Shown in pieces: positions 53,092 through 61,768 of a stretch of DNA of 64,000 bases. This stretch comes from Winogradskyella endarachnes (GTDB lineage: Bacteria; Bacteroidota; Bacteroidia; Flavobacteriales; Flavobacteriaceae). Made by a program: the position numbers and the translations under genes. The stretch covers positions 496,001 through 560,000 of the forward strand of contig NZ_WOWS01000002.1 of assembly GCF_009741275.1 (NCBI RefSeq), read 5' to 3'. The notes under the pieces were generated by a model. That model did no database searches and was not told where the DNA came from. It was given only the letters and a program-made list of their open reading frames with translations. The first letter of the stretch is position 1. Every line of letters begins with the position of its first letter.

Positions 53092-54900
53092 TTAGAAACA
53101 GTATTTGTTTTCTGCTTTTACTTTTTCTGCAATCTCAATACGTAAATCTACGATGTCTGGATAGTTAGCATATTTTGTAAAACGTTTAAGACCCATTAGC
53201 ATCATACGTTGTTCATCACCTTCAGCAAAAGAAATAATACTTTCTTTTCCTTTTTCTTCAATGATATCTACCGCATGATATAAATATAATTTAGCCATTG
53301 CTATTTGAGCAGATTGTTCTGCTTCACTTGTACGTTTTACGTTTTTCTCTGTTCTTAAAATTGCTGATTCTGCCATATAGATTTCAATTAAGATATCTGC
53401 AGCTGCAATAAGTAATTGTTGGTGCTCTTCTAATTGAGGACCAAATTTTTGAACTGCTCCACCAGCTACCATTAAGAACGCTTTTTTAAGTTTCTTAATC
53501 ATTTCTTTTTCTTCAGAAAATAATTCAGAATAATCTGGTGTTTCAAAAGAAGGAATGCCCATTAATTCTTCTTGAACTTTTTGAGCAGGTCCTAATAAAT
53601 CTACGTGACCTTTCATTGCTTTTTTAACAAGCATACCAACAGTTAACATTCTGTTGATTTCATTAGTACCTTCATAAATACGAGCAATACGAGCATCTCT
53701 CCAAGCGGCTTCCATAGGTGTTTCTTCAGAGAATCCCATGCCTCCAAAAATCTGAATACCTTCGTCTGCACAATTTTGTACATCTTCAGATACAGCCACT
53801 TTAAGTATAGAACATTCTATTGCATATTCCTCAACGCCTTTAAGTTCTGCTTCTTGATGTGTGTTTCCTGCAGCAACTCTTAAAGCAATTCTATCTTCGA
53901 TATTTTTTGCAGCTCTGTATGTAGCAGATTCACCAGCGTAAGCACTAGCTGCCATTTCTGCTAATTTGGTTTTAATAGCACCAAAATTTGCAATAGGTGT
54001 TTTAAATTGTTTGCGCTCGTTAGCATATTCTACAGCAGTGGTTAGGATTCTTCGTTGAGAATCTAAACAAGCAGCAGCTAATTTTATACGACCAACGTTA
54101 AGTGCATTCATGGCAATTTTAAAACCTTCACCACGACCAGCTAACATATTTTCAACAGGTACAACAGTATCATTAAAAAATACTTGACGAGTAGATGATG
54201 CACGAATACCTAATTTATGTTCTTCTTCACCTAAAGTAATTCCGTTAGGATTTTCACTATCATATTCTACAATAAAACCTGTAATGTTTTTATCGTCTTC
54301 AATACGAGCAAAAACAATCATCAAACTACAGAAACCTGCATTTGAGATCCACATTTTTTGTCCGTTAATTTTGTAGCTTTTACCATCTGCTGAAAGCTCT
54401 GCAGTAGTTTTACCAGAATTAGCATCAGATCCAGCGCCAGGCTCTGTTAAACAGTACGCACCAAACCATTCTCCTGTAGCTAATTTTGGTACGTATTTTT
54501 GTTTTTGTTCTTCTGTACCATACAATGTAATTGGCATAGTACCAATACCTGTATGTGCACCAAAAGCAGTACTAAAAGAACCAGTACCAGAAGAAATATA
54601 ATCACAGGTTAAACAGGTAGATACAAATCCCATTCCTAATCCGTCATATGCTTCTGGAACAGCAACACCTAAAAAGCCCATTTCACCAGCTTTACGCATC
54701 ACTTCTTCAGTTAATGCATAGTCTTTAGCTTCAAATCTAGCTTTGTGTGCAATGATTTCACGTTCGTTGAATTCCATTACGGATTCTTTCATCATTGTTT
54801 GTTCTTCTGAAAAATCTTCAGGAGTAAAAATGTCTTCACAATTTGTTTCTTTTACAAGGAATTGTCCTCCTCTTAATAATTCTTTTTCTTCTGTTGCCAT
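53092..54900 (-). CDS. fadE: acyl-CoA dehydrogenase (FadE-like)
   Basis: I start at ATG 54900 (MATEEKELLRGGQFLV); an ATG at 54933 would add an unlikely hydrophobic start within a repeat. The 602-residue product has the acyl-CoA dehydrogenase core: YCLTEPGAGSDA, NGQKMWISNAGF, FAD-contact GIRASSTRQV and catalytic-base region RIYEGTNEINR. Its C-terminal extension (about 430-602) is typical of long-chain FadE of the Bacillus/Bacteroidota type. It catalyses the first step of beta-oxidation and is the last gene of the fad operon. Confidence 0.93.
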   Translation of the reverse strand: MATEEKELLRGGQFLVKETNCEDIFTPEDFSEEQTMMKESVMEFNEREIIAHKARFEAKDYALTEEVMRKAGEMGFLGVAVPEAYDGLGMGFVSTCLTCDYISSGTGSFSTAFGAHTGIGTMPITLYGTEEQKQKYVPKLATGEWFGAYCLTEPGAGSDANSGKTTAELSADGKSYKINGQKMWISNAGFCSLMIVFARIEDDKNITGFIVEYDSENPNGITLGEEEHKLGIRASSTRQVFFNDTVVPVENMLAGRGEGFKIAMNALNVGRIKLAAACLDSQRRILTTAVEYANERKQFKTPIANFGAIKTKLAEMAASAYAGESATYRAAKNIEDRIALRVAAGNTHQEAELKGVEEYAIECSILKVAVSEDVQNCADEGIQIFGGMGFSEETPMEAAWRDARIARIYEGTNEINRMLTVGMLVKKAMKGHVDLLGPAQKVQEELMGIPSFETPDYSELFSEEKEMIKKLKKAFLMVAGGAVQKFGPQLEEHQQLLIAAADILIEIYMAESAILRTEKNVKRTSEAEQSAQIAMAKLYLYHAVDIIEEKGKESIISFAEGDEQRMMLMGLKRFTKYANYPDIVDLRIEIAEKVKAENKYCF

Positions 54901-54925
54901 GTTTAATATTAGATTATTAGATACA

Positions 54926-54943
54926 AGAACCAAGAATCAAGAC
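54926..54943. repeat. left arm of the repeat flanking the four-helix gene
   Basis: AGAACCAAGAATCAAGAC. The two pieces AGAACCAAGAA and AAGAATCAAGAC occur, inverted, on the far side of the four-helix gene at 55315-55341. Confidence 0.65.
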
Positions 54944-55293
54944 TATTTTAGTCCAGATTTGAAACTTGAAATCATTTTTTGTATTTGTTTTATTTTGTTT
55001 TCTAATTCTTTAAATTTTTCTTCTGAAATATAACTTTCATTAAAAGCGACATTTAGTTGTGTTTCCCATTCAAATGCCGAACCTAAACTGTGCTCTAAAT
55101 AATTTGCAAAATGTTTATTTGAACTTTTGCTAGTTCCTTCAGATATATTAGAAGGAATAGAAACAGCGCATCTATTCATTTGACTCATTAATCCATAAGT
55201 TTCAAACTTTGGAAAACTTCGAGTTATTTTGTAAGACTCTGAAACTAACTCCATACTTTCATTCCAAATTTTTAATTTCTTGAAGTTATGCAT
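54943..55293 (-). CDS. four-helix-bundle protein (23S rRNA intervening-sequence family)
   Basis: The 116-residue protein fits the four helix bundle family: LKIWNESMELVSESYKITR, FPKFETYGLMSQMNRCAVSI, SNISEGTSKSSNKHFANYL and a final amphipathic helix. Members were first noted in intervening sequences in rRNA, and many are found alone between genes. Function is unknown. It interrupts the fad operon and is flanked by inverted AGAACCAAGAA/AAGAATCAAGAC repeats, which suggests insertion as a unit. Confidence 0.9.
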   Translation of the reverse strand: MHNFKKLKIWNESMELVSESYKITRSFPKFETYGLMSQMNRCAVSIPSNISEGTSKSSNKHFANYLEHSLGSAFEWETQLNVAFNESYISEEKFKELENKIKQIQKMISSFKSGLK

Positions 55294-55314
55294 AGCGTTT
55301 AGTTTTCGTCATGC

Positions 55315-55341
55315 TTCTTGGTTCTATGCGTCTTGATTCTT
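55315..55341. repeat. right arm of the repeat flanking the four-helix gene
   Basis: TTCTTGGTTCT (55315-55325) and GTCTTGATTCTT (55330-55341) are the reverse complements of the pieces at 54926-54943. The arm overlaps the stop codon of the thiolase gene. Confidence 0.65.
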
Positions 55342-56530
55342 AATTAAGAAACTCAAATATCCCACAAGCACCTTGTCCTGTACCAACACACATGGTTACT
55401 GCGCCATATTTTCCTTTCATGTCTTGCTTACGCATTTCATCAAAAAGTTGTACAGCTAGTTTTGCTCCTGTACATCCCAGTGGATGACCAAGTGCAATTG
55501 CACCACCATTTACGTTAATGATATCTGGATTAAGGTTTAACTCTCTAATTACAGCTAAAGATTGCGAAGCAAAGGCTTCGTTTAATTCAATTAACGCTAA
55601 ATCGTCTTGCTTTAAACCTGCTTGTTTTAATGCTTTTGGTATTGCTTTTACTGGCCCAATTCCCATAATACGAGGTTCTACACCTGCTGCTGCATAGTTT
55701 ACCATTCTTGCAATTGGTTCTAAACCTAGTTCTTTAACCATGTCTTCACTCATAACCATTACAAAAGCAGCACCATCACTCATTTGTGACGAGTTACCAG
55801 CAGTAACACTTCCTCCAGCAGCAAATACTGCTCTTAGTTTTGCTAAAGCTTCAAGATTAGTTCCTTTACGTGGACCTTCATCTTTAGTTACTGTGTAAGA
55901 TTTTGTTGCTTTTTTACCGTTAGCATCAATATAAGTTTGTTCTACTTCAATTGGTACAATTTGATCCTGAAAACGATTTTCAGCTTGCGCTCTTAATGCT
56001 TTCATATGTGAATTGTAAGCAAATTCATCTTGGTCTTCACGAGATACGTTGAACTGTTTAGCAACAGCTTCTGCAGTATTTCCCATTCCCCAATAATAAT
56101 CTTCATGTCCAGCTTTTACAATGTCGTAGTTAAGTTCTGGCTTAAAACCTGTCATTGGTACACTACTCATACTTTCTGCTCCACCAGCAATAATACAATC
56201 AGCCATTCCGGCTTGTATTTTTGCAGTTGCCATACCAATTGTTTCTACTCCAGAAGAGCAAAAACGGTTAACGGTTACTCCAGGAACATCTACAATATCT
56301 AATCCCATTAAAGAGATTAAACGTGCCATATTTAAACCTTGAGAACCTTCTGGCATTGCGTTACCAACAATAACATCGTCAATACGTTTTGGGTCTAAAT
56401 TAGGCAGTTCTTTCATCATGTGTTTGATGGTTTCTGCTGCTAATTCGTCAGTTCTTTTAAAACGGAACACGCCTTTAGGTGCTTTACCAACTGCTGTTCT
56501 GTATGCTTTTACTATATATGCTGTTTTCAT
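55340..56530 (-). CDS. fadA: acetyl-CoA C-acyltransferase (FadA-like thiolase)
   Basis: The 396-residue thiolase has the acylated Cys in NRFCSSGVETIG, the conserved NVNGGAIALGHPLGCTGA and the catalytic CVGTGQGACG. It cleaves 3-ketoacyl-CoA into acetyl-CoA and a shortened acyl-CoA. It pairs with the fadN-like gene upstream. Its stop codon overlaps a repeat arm, so the inserted element borders the gene exactly. Confidence 0.95.
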   Translation of the reverse strand: MKTAYIVKAYRTAVGKAPKGVFRFKRTDELAAETIKHMMKELPNLDPKRIDDVIVGNAMPEGSQGLNMARLISLMGLDIVDVPGVTVNRFCSSGVETIGMATAKIQAGMADCIIAGGAESMSSVPMTGFKPELNYDIVKAGHEDYYWGMGNTAEAVAKQFNVSREDQDEFAYNSHMKALRAQAENRFQDQIVPIEVEQTYIDANGKKATKSYTVTKDEGPRKGTNLEALAKLRAVFAAGGSVTAGNSSQMSDGAAFVMVMSEDMVKELGLEPIARMVNYAAAGVEPRIMGIGPVKAIPKALKQAGLKQDDLALIELNEAFASQSLAVIRELNLNPDIINVNGGAIALGHPLGCTGAKLAVQLFDEMRKQDMKGKYGAVTMCVGTGQGACGIFEFLN

Positions 56531-56536
56531 CTTTTA

Positions 56537-56616
56537 TGCTTTTAGCTATTAGCTTTTGGCCTTTAGCGTTTTTGTTTGCTGCAATTTGCCAACAGCTAAA
56601 GGCTAATGGCTAATTG
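56537..56616. repeat. AGCTAAAGGCT-type imperfect inverted repeat, copy B
   Basis: GCTTTTAGCTATTAGC and GGCCTTTAGCG on the left face AACAGCTAAAGGCTAATGGC on the right. It fills the fadN-fadA spacer and resembles the spacer at 45167-45240. Confidence 0.7.
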
Positions 56617-56626
56617 CTTAGTAATT

Positions 56627-59035
56627 TTAATTACGTAATGGTTTTCCTTTGGTTAACATGTGCTGAATACGTTCTAAAGTTTTACGTTCTGTACATAAGC
56701 TTAAAAATGCTTCACGCTCTAAATCCAATAAATATTGCTCGCTAACTAAAGTTGGTTCAGATAAATCTCCACCAGCCATTACGTAAGCTAATTTATTAGC
56801 AATTTTCATATCGTGTTCTGAAATGTAATTAGAATCTTGCATAGAGTCTGTACCTACTAAGAACATACCTAAAGCTTGCTTACCTAATACTTTTACATCA
56901 GTACGTTTTACAGGTTGTGTGTAACCAGAATCTGCCATTAACATAGCGTGTTGTTTTGCAACTGCTATTTGACGATCTTTATTTACAACCACCACATCTT
57001 TTCCTTTTTGAAGTAGGTTTAAATCGAAAGCTTCATAAGCAGAAGTGGATACTTTTGCCATACCAATAGTTAAGAAATGCTCTTGTAACACATTAAGTTG
57101 AACGTCTCCTTTTTGGAACATATCTTGTGCTCTTAAAGCCATTTCTTTAGAACCACCACCACCAGGAATTACACCAACACCAAACTCTACAAGTCCCATG
57201 TAAGTTTCTGCAGCTGCAACCACTTTATCTGCGTGTAATGATAACTCACATCCACCACCTAATGCCATTCCGTGTGGTGCAGAAATGGTAGGTATAGAAG
57301 AGTAGCGCATTCGCATCATGGTGTCTTGGAAGTATTTAATAGCCATATTAAGTTCATCATACTCTTGCTCTGCAGCCATCATAAAAATCATTCCTATGTT
57401 TGCTCCAACCGAGAAGTTTGCACCTTGGTTACCAACTACTAATCCAGCGAAATCTTTTTCTGCTAAATCAATACCTTTATTTAATCCTGCAAGCACGTCT
57501 CCACCAATGGTATTCATTTTAGATTGGAATTCTACGTTAAGGATTCCGTCTCCAATATCTTCTATAACAACACCAGAATTTTTAAATACTTCGTTTGTTT
57601 TACGGATATTATCTAAGATGATGAAACTATCTTGACCAGGTATTTTTATTTGTGTTTTAGAAGGAATATCATAGAAATATGTTGCACCTTCTTTTACAGT
57701 ATAGAATGAAGAGCTACCAGAAGCAAGCATCTCATTCACCCAAGCAGCAGGTTCTAAACCTTCGGCTTTCATTAATTCGATACCTTTTTCTACACCAATT
57801 GCATCCCAAATTTGGAAAGGACCATGTTCCCAACCAAAACCAGCTTTCATGGCATCATCAATTTTATAAACATCGTCTGAAATTTCTGGAATACGATTAG
57901 ACACGTAAGCAAATAATGCAGTGAAGCTTTTTCTGTAAAACTCACCAGCTTTATCTTTTCCTTTTACTAGTACTTTAAAACGGTCAACAACTTTATCAAT
58001 CGTTTTCGTAAGTTCTAAAGTTGCAAATTTTGCTTTTTTAGAAGGTCTATATTCTAAGGTGTTTAAATCTAAGGCTAAAATTTCTTTTTTACCTTCTGCA
58101 TTAACAGTCTTTTTATAAAAACCTTGTTTTGTTTTGCTACCTAACCATTTGTTTTCCATCATGGTGTTGATGAAATCTGGTAATTCAAATAACTCTAAAC
58201 GCTCGTCATTAGGGCAGTTTTCTCTAATTCCGTTAGCGACGTGAACTAAAGTATCTAATCCAACAACATCTACAGTTCTAAACGTAGCTGATTTAGGACG
58301 ACCAATTACTGGGCCAGATAATTTATCTACTTCTTCAACTGTTAAGTTTAAATCTTTTACTGCATGAAATAAACTTTGTATGCTAAAAATACCAACTCTG
58401 TTTCCAATGAAAGCAGGTGTATCTTTAGCAACAACAGATGTTTTTCCTAAGAATTTTTCGCCATATTCATTTAAAAACTCAAGTACAGAAGCATCTGTAT
58501 TTGGTCCAGGAATGATTTCGAATAACTTTAAATAACGTGCTGGATTAAAAAAGTGTGTTCCGCAGAAATGCTTCTGAAAATCTTCACTACGTCCTTCATT
58601 CATGAATTTAATAGGAATTCCAGAAGTATTAGAAGTTATCAATGTTCCTGGTGTTCTGTATTTTTCAAGTTTTTCAAAGACCTGTTGTTTAATATCAAGT
58701 CGTTCTACAACAACTTCCATAATCCAATCTACGTCAGCTACTTTGGCAATGTCGTCTTCTAAATTACCTGTTGTAATACGACTTGCAAATTTTTGATTGT
58801 AAATAGGAGAGGGTTTAGATTTAAGTGATGCGGTTAAGGCATCATTTACTAATCTGTTTCTAACGACTTTGTCTTCTAAAGTTAAGCCTTTAGCCTTTTC
58901 TTTGTCGTTTAACTCTCTTGGAATAATGTCTAATAATAGTACATCTACACCAATGTTGGCAAAATGGCATGCGATTCCGCTACCCATAATACCTGAACCG
59001 ATAATGGCTACTTTTTTAATTCTACGTTTACTCAT
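56627..59035 (-). CDS. fadN: 3-hydroxyacyl-CoA dehydrogenase/enoyl-CoA hydratase (FadN-like)
   Basis: The 802-residue protein starts with an NAD-binding fold (KVAIIGSGIMGSGIACHFANIG) and hydroxyacyl-CoA dehydrogenase motifs (FFNPARYLKLFEIIPG). An enoyl-CoA hydratase domain follows (about 500-700), with SAPHGMALGGGCELSLHADK and GLVEFGVGVIPGGGGSKE. The domain order, dehydrogenase first, matches Bacillus FadN rather than E. coli FadB. The gene order fadN-fadA-fadE also matches. It performs the middle two steps of beta-oxidation. It starts one nt after the MarR gene's stop. Confidence 0.94.
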   Translation of the reverse strand: MSKRRIKKVAIIGSGIMGSGIACHFANIGVDVLLLDIIPRELNDKEKAKGLTLEDKVVRNRLVNDALTASLKSKPSPIYNQKFASRITTGNLEDDIAKVADVDWIMEVVVERLDIKQQVFEKLEKYRTPGTLITSNTSGIPIKFMNEGRSEDFQKHFCGTHFFNPARYLKLFEIIPGPNTDASVLEFLNEYGEKFLGKTSVVAKDTPAFIGNRVGIFSIQSLFHAVKDLNLTVEEVDKLSGPVIGRPKSATFRTVDVVGLDTLVHVANGIRENCPNDERLELFELPDFINTMMENKWLGSKTKQGFYKKTVNAEGKKEILALDLNTLEYRPSKKAKFATLELTKTIDKVVDRFKVLVKGKDKAGEFYRKSFTALFAYVSNRIPEISDDVYKIDDAMKAGFGWEHGPFQIWDAIGVEKGIELMKAEGLEPAAWVNEMLASGSSSFYTVKEGATYFYDIPSKTQIKIPGQDSFIILDNIRKTNEVFKNSGVVIEDIGDGILNVEFQSKMNTIGGDVLAGLNKGIDLAEKDFAGLVVGNQGANFSVGANIGMIFMMAAEQEYDELNMAIKYFQDTMMRMRYSSIPTISAPHGMALGGGCELSLHADKVVAAAETYMGLVEFGVGVIPGGGGSKEMALRAQDMFQKGDVQLNVLQEHFLTIGMAKVSTSAYEAFDLNLLQKGKDVVVVNKDRQIAVAKQHAMLMADSGYTQPVKRTDVKVLGKQALGMFLVGTDSMQDSNYISEHDMKIANKLAYVMAGGDLSEPTLVSEQYLLDLEREAFLSLCTERKTLERIQHMLTKGKPLRN

Positions 59036-59036
59036 C

Positions 59037-59492
59037 TTACTTTAAAATGTGTTCTTTATTGTTGTATATCTGTTTATTTGAAATCATGTTGTTTATAACT
59101 TCTGCAACTTTTTGAAAGTTGGCGAGTTCTTCTTCACTAACATTAGCTTTAATGGTTTCATTAAAAGTGATAACGCGTTCTTTTGAATAGGCTCTTTTTT
59201 CTCTTCCAAAGTCTGTTAGAAAGATTAAGACACCTCTACCATCTTCTGGGTTTGGTTTACGTTCTATTAGACCTTTAGTTTCCATGGTCTTTAAAGTTCT
59301 AGAAAGACTGGTGGCTTCCATACCCATTTTTGGGCCTAATGATGTAGATGGTGTACCGTTTTCTGGGTCAATACTTAGTAAAGCAAACCCGGTTGCCATG
59401 GTTGAGTCGAATTTAAGCGCCTCTTCATTATACATTTTATTTACAGCTAACCATGTGGTTCTCAGTATGTAATCTATAGTTTTGTCTTTCAT
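59037..59492 (-). CDS. MarR-family regulator
   Basis: The 151-residue winged-helix protein has the MarR fold: KMGMEATSLSRTLKTMETKGLIER (recognition helix region) and the wing DGRGVLIFLTDFGREKR. It likely controls the fad operon, of which it is the first gene, in response to acyl-CoA or fatty acid. The 270-base spacer upstream is AT-rich and has no clear operator that I can name. Confidence 0.9.
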   Translation of the reverse strand: MKDKTIDYILRTTWLAVNKMYNEEALKFDSTMATGFALLSIDPENGTPSTSLGPKMGMEATSLSRTLKTMETKGLIERKPNPEDGRGVLIFLTDFGREKRAYSKERVITFNETIKANVSEEELANFQKVAEVINNMISNKQIYNNKEHILK

Positions 59493-59762
59493 AGAACAAT
59501 ATTGAAAACCAAATATAGTAAAAAAATACTATGCATGCATAATAAATTTAAAAAATATTAGATTATCAATATTTCAATTATCAAGGCTGATAATTTTGGG
59601 AAGCTTTTTTTAAAGGATACTTTTTTATGATTATCTTAATTATTAGGCATGTATATTGTTAATTATGCATACGTTTTTGGATGATTTACAAGCAAAAGCT
59701 TCTAAAAAATAAGATAAAAATAATATTAATAAGTGACGTAAATAAGAAAAATGTACTGTAAT

Positions 59763-61532
59763 TTAACGGTAAATTTTATCGTATAAGTCTTGGTAGATAT
59801 CCTTAATAATTGCGCGTTTCATTTTCATAGTAGGCGTAAGTTGGCCACCTTCAATAGACCAAATGTCTGGTGTGAGTTCAAAACGTTTAATTTGTTCCCA
59901 TTTTCCAAAATTCTTATTGTATTTATCAATCTCTAATTGTATACGATTAATAACAACTTCTGAGTTTGCTATTTCTTCGTTAGTTTTGCCTACACCATTT
60001 TGTTTATGGTCAATCCAATCGCGAATAAAATCAAAATTTGGTTGAATTAAAGCTGCAGGCATTTTTTCGCCTTCACCTAAAACCATTATTTGTTCAATGA
60101 AAAGCGATTGTTTCATATCGTTTTCTAATAGTGGAGGAATGATATATTTACCACCAGAAGTCTTAAACATTTCTTTTTTACGACCTGTAATTTTTAAGAA
60201 GCCTTCTGCATCAATAATTCCTTTATCTCCTGTGTGAAAATAATCGTCGGTCATTACACTGGCTGTTTTTTCTGGGTCTTTATAATATCCTAACATTACG
60301 TTTGGACCTTTAATTAAAACCTCGCCATCATCTGCAATTTTTACCTCAACATTATCAATAGGTTTACCAACTGTACCAACTTTATAACCATTGTTTTTAT
60401 AAAGGCCTACACCAACAACAGGAGAGGTTTCGGTTAACCCATAACCTTCCATTACTAACATTTTTGCTGCGCCAAATATTCTGGCTAATCTTGGTTGTAG
60501 AGCAGCGCTTCCAGAAACCATGGTGTGTAATTCTCCGCCTAGAGCTTCGCGCCATTTACTAAAAATTAATTTGTTGGCTATTTTTAATTTAAACTCATAC
60601 CATGCACCATTAGCACCATACGGTTCCCATTGTTCACCAAGTTTAACTGCCCAAAAGAATAATGCCTTTTTTAAACCAGTAAGTTCTTCTCCTTTCAGTA
60701 TAATTTTATCGAATACCTTTTCAAGTAGACGAGGGACAACACTCATTAAATTAGGTTTAATTTCTTTAGCATTATCTCCAATTTTATCAATGGCTTCAGC
60801 AAAATAAATAGATGCACCAGAGTGTTGGTAGACATAGATTAATAAACGTTCAAAAATGTGACAAATAGGTAAAAAACTTAAAACTTTGTTTTCTCCTTCT
60901 AGTAAAGGAACTCTTGGTGAACTGTCTAAGGCGTTGCTGGTAATATTCCAGTGCGATAACATTACACCTTTTGGTTTTCCGGTTGTGCCAGATGTATAAA
61001 TTATTGTTGCTAAATCAACAGGTTTTACGTCATTTTTTCTAGCTTCAACTTCTGGTTGTGTACTTTCATCTTTACCTAATTCAAATAATTCTGAATAATG
61101 TTTACAGCCTTCAATTTGATTAAATGAATAAACTTCTTTGAGTTTAGTATTTGCTTGAACTTTTTTAACTTTTTCTAAAACTTCTGCGTCAGACACAAAG
61201 CAATAGATAGATTCACTGTGGTTAAGAACATATTCATAATCTTCAGCTGAAATAGTAGGATATATAGGGATATTTTGTGCACCAACCTGCAGAACACCTA
61301 GATCCATAATATTCCATTCTGTTCTATTTGTTGAAGAAATAACCGCTATTTTATCATTTTTTTGAACACCCAATTTTAATAAAGCTCTACTTATAGCATT
61401 GCCCTTGTTAATATACTCTTGTGTAGAGATTGGTGTCCATTTTCCATCATATTTAGTTACAAAGGCCGCATCTGTTGGCTTATGCTTAAGTTGATAATAA
61501 GGAAAATCAAAAAGTCGTGTTATTTCAGTCAT
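59763..61532 (-). CDS. long-chain acyl-CoA synthetase
   Basis: The 589-residue adenylating enzyme has the AMP-binding motif YTSGTTGKPKGVMLSH, GYGLTETSP, YFHTGDKG and ITGRKKEMFKTSGGKYI. This is the long-chain fatty acid-CoA ligase (FadD15/ACSL-like) type. It activates fatty acids with CoA and ATP for the beta-oxidation operon lying downstream on the same strand. The spacer of 270 bases suggests its own transcript. Confidence 0.94.
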   Translation of the reverse strand: MTEITRLFDFPYYQLKHKPTDAAFVTKYDGKWTPISTQEYINKGNAISRALLKLGVQKNDKIAVISSTNRTEWNIMDLGVLQVGAQNIPIYPTISAEDYEYVLNHSESIYCFVSDAEVLEKVKKVQANTKLKEVYSFNQIEGCKHYSELFELGKDESTQPEVEARKNDVKPVDLATIIYTSGTTGKPKGVMLSHWNITSNALDSSPRVPLLEGENKVLSFLPICHIFERLLIYVYQHSGASIYFAEAIDKIGDNAKEIKPNLMSVVPRLLEKVFDKIILKGEELTGLKKALFFWAVKLGEQWEPYGANGAWYEFKLKIANKLIFSKWREALGGELHTMVSGSAALQPRLARIFGAAKMLVMEGYGLTETSPVVGVGLYKNNGYKVGTVGKPIDNVEVKIADDGEVLIKGPNVMLGYYKDPEKTASVMTDDYFHTGDKGIIDAEGFLKITGRKKEMFKTSGGKYIIPPLLENDMKQSLFIEQIMVLGEGEKMPAALIQPNFDFIRDWIDHKQNGVGKTNEEIANSEVVINRIQLEIDKYNKNFGKWEQIKRFELTPDIWSIEGGQLTPTMKMKRAIIKDIYQDLYDKIYR

Positions 61533-61698
61533 TAGTTTATTAAAATTAAATCATCGCAAATTATGAAAATAAATAGTATTTACAAATATGCTTAACAAAA
61601 ATGAGTAGTTTATTAATAAAAGCTTAATAATTTTACCAATTTCGTAATTCAAAATTTTTTTAATTATATTTTTTTGTAAATTTATACTTATTTAAAAA

Positions 61699-61723
61699 TT
61701 GGTTAACCAATCTGGTTTCCCAG
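61699..61723 (+). promoter_or_regulatory. tandem YTGG-N4-CCAR dyads upstream of the PL6 gene
   Basis: TTGGTTAACCAA (61699-61710) is a perfect 12-bp palindrome. CTGGTTTCCCAG (61712-61723) repeats the pattern with the same YTGG-N4-CCAR arms, 13 bp further on. They lie 46-70 nt before the PL6 start. A LacI- or GntR-type sugar-responsive regulator would bind such dyads. Confidence 0.5.
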
Positions 61724-61768
61724 TTTTTAACGTTCTGAATATCAATATTTAACTAAATTAATAAACTT

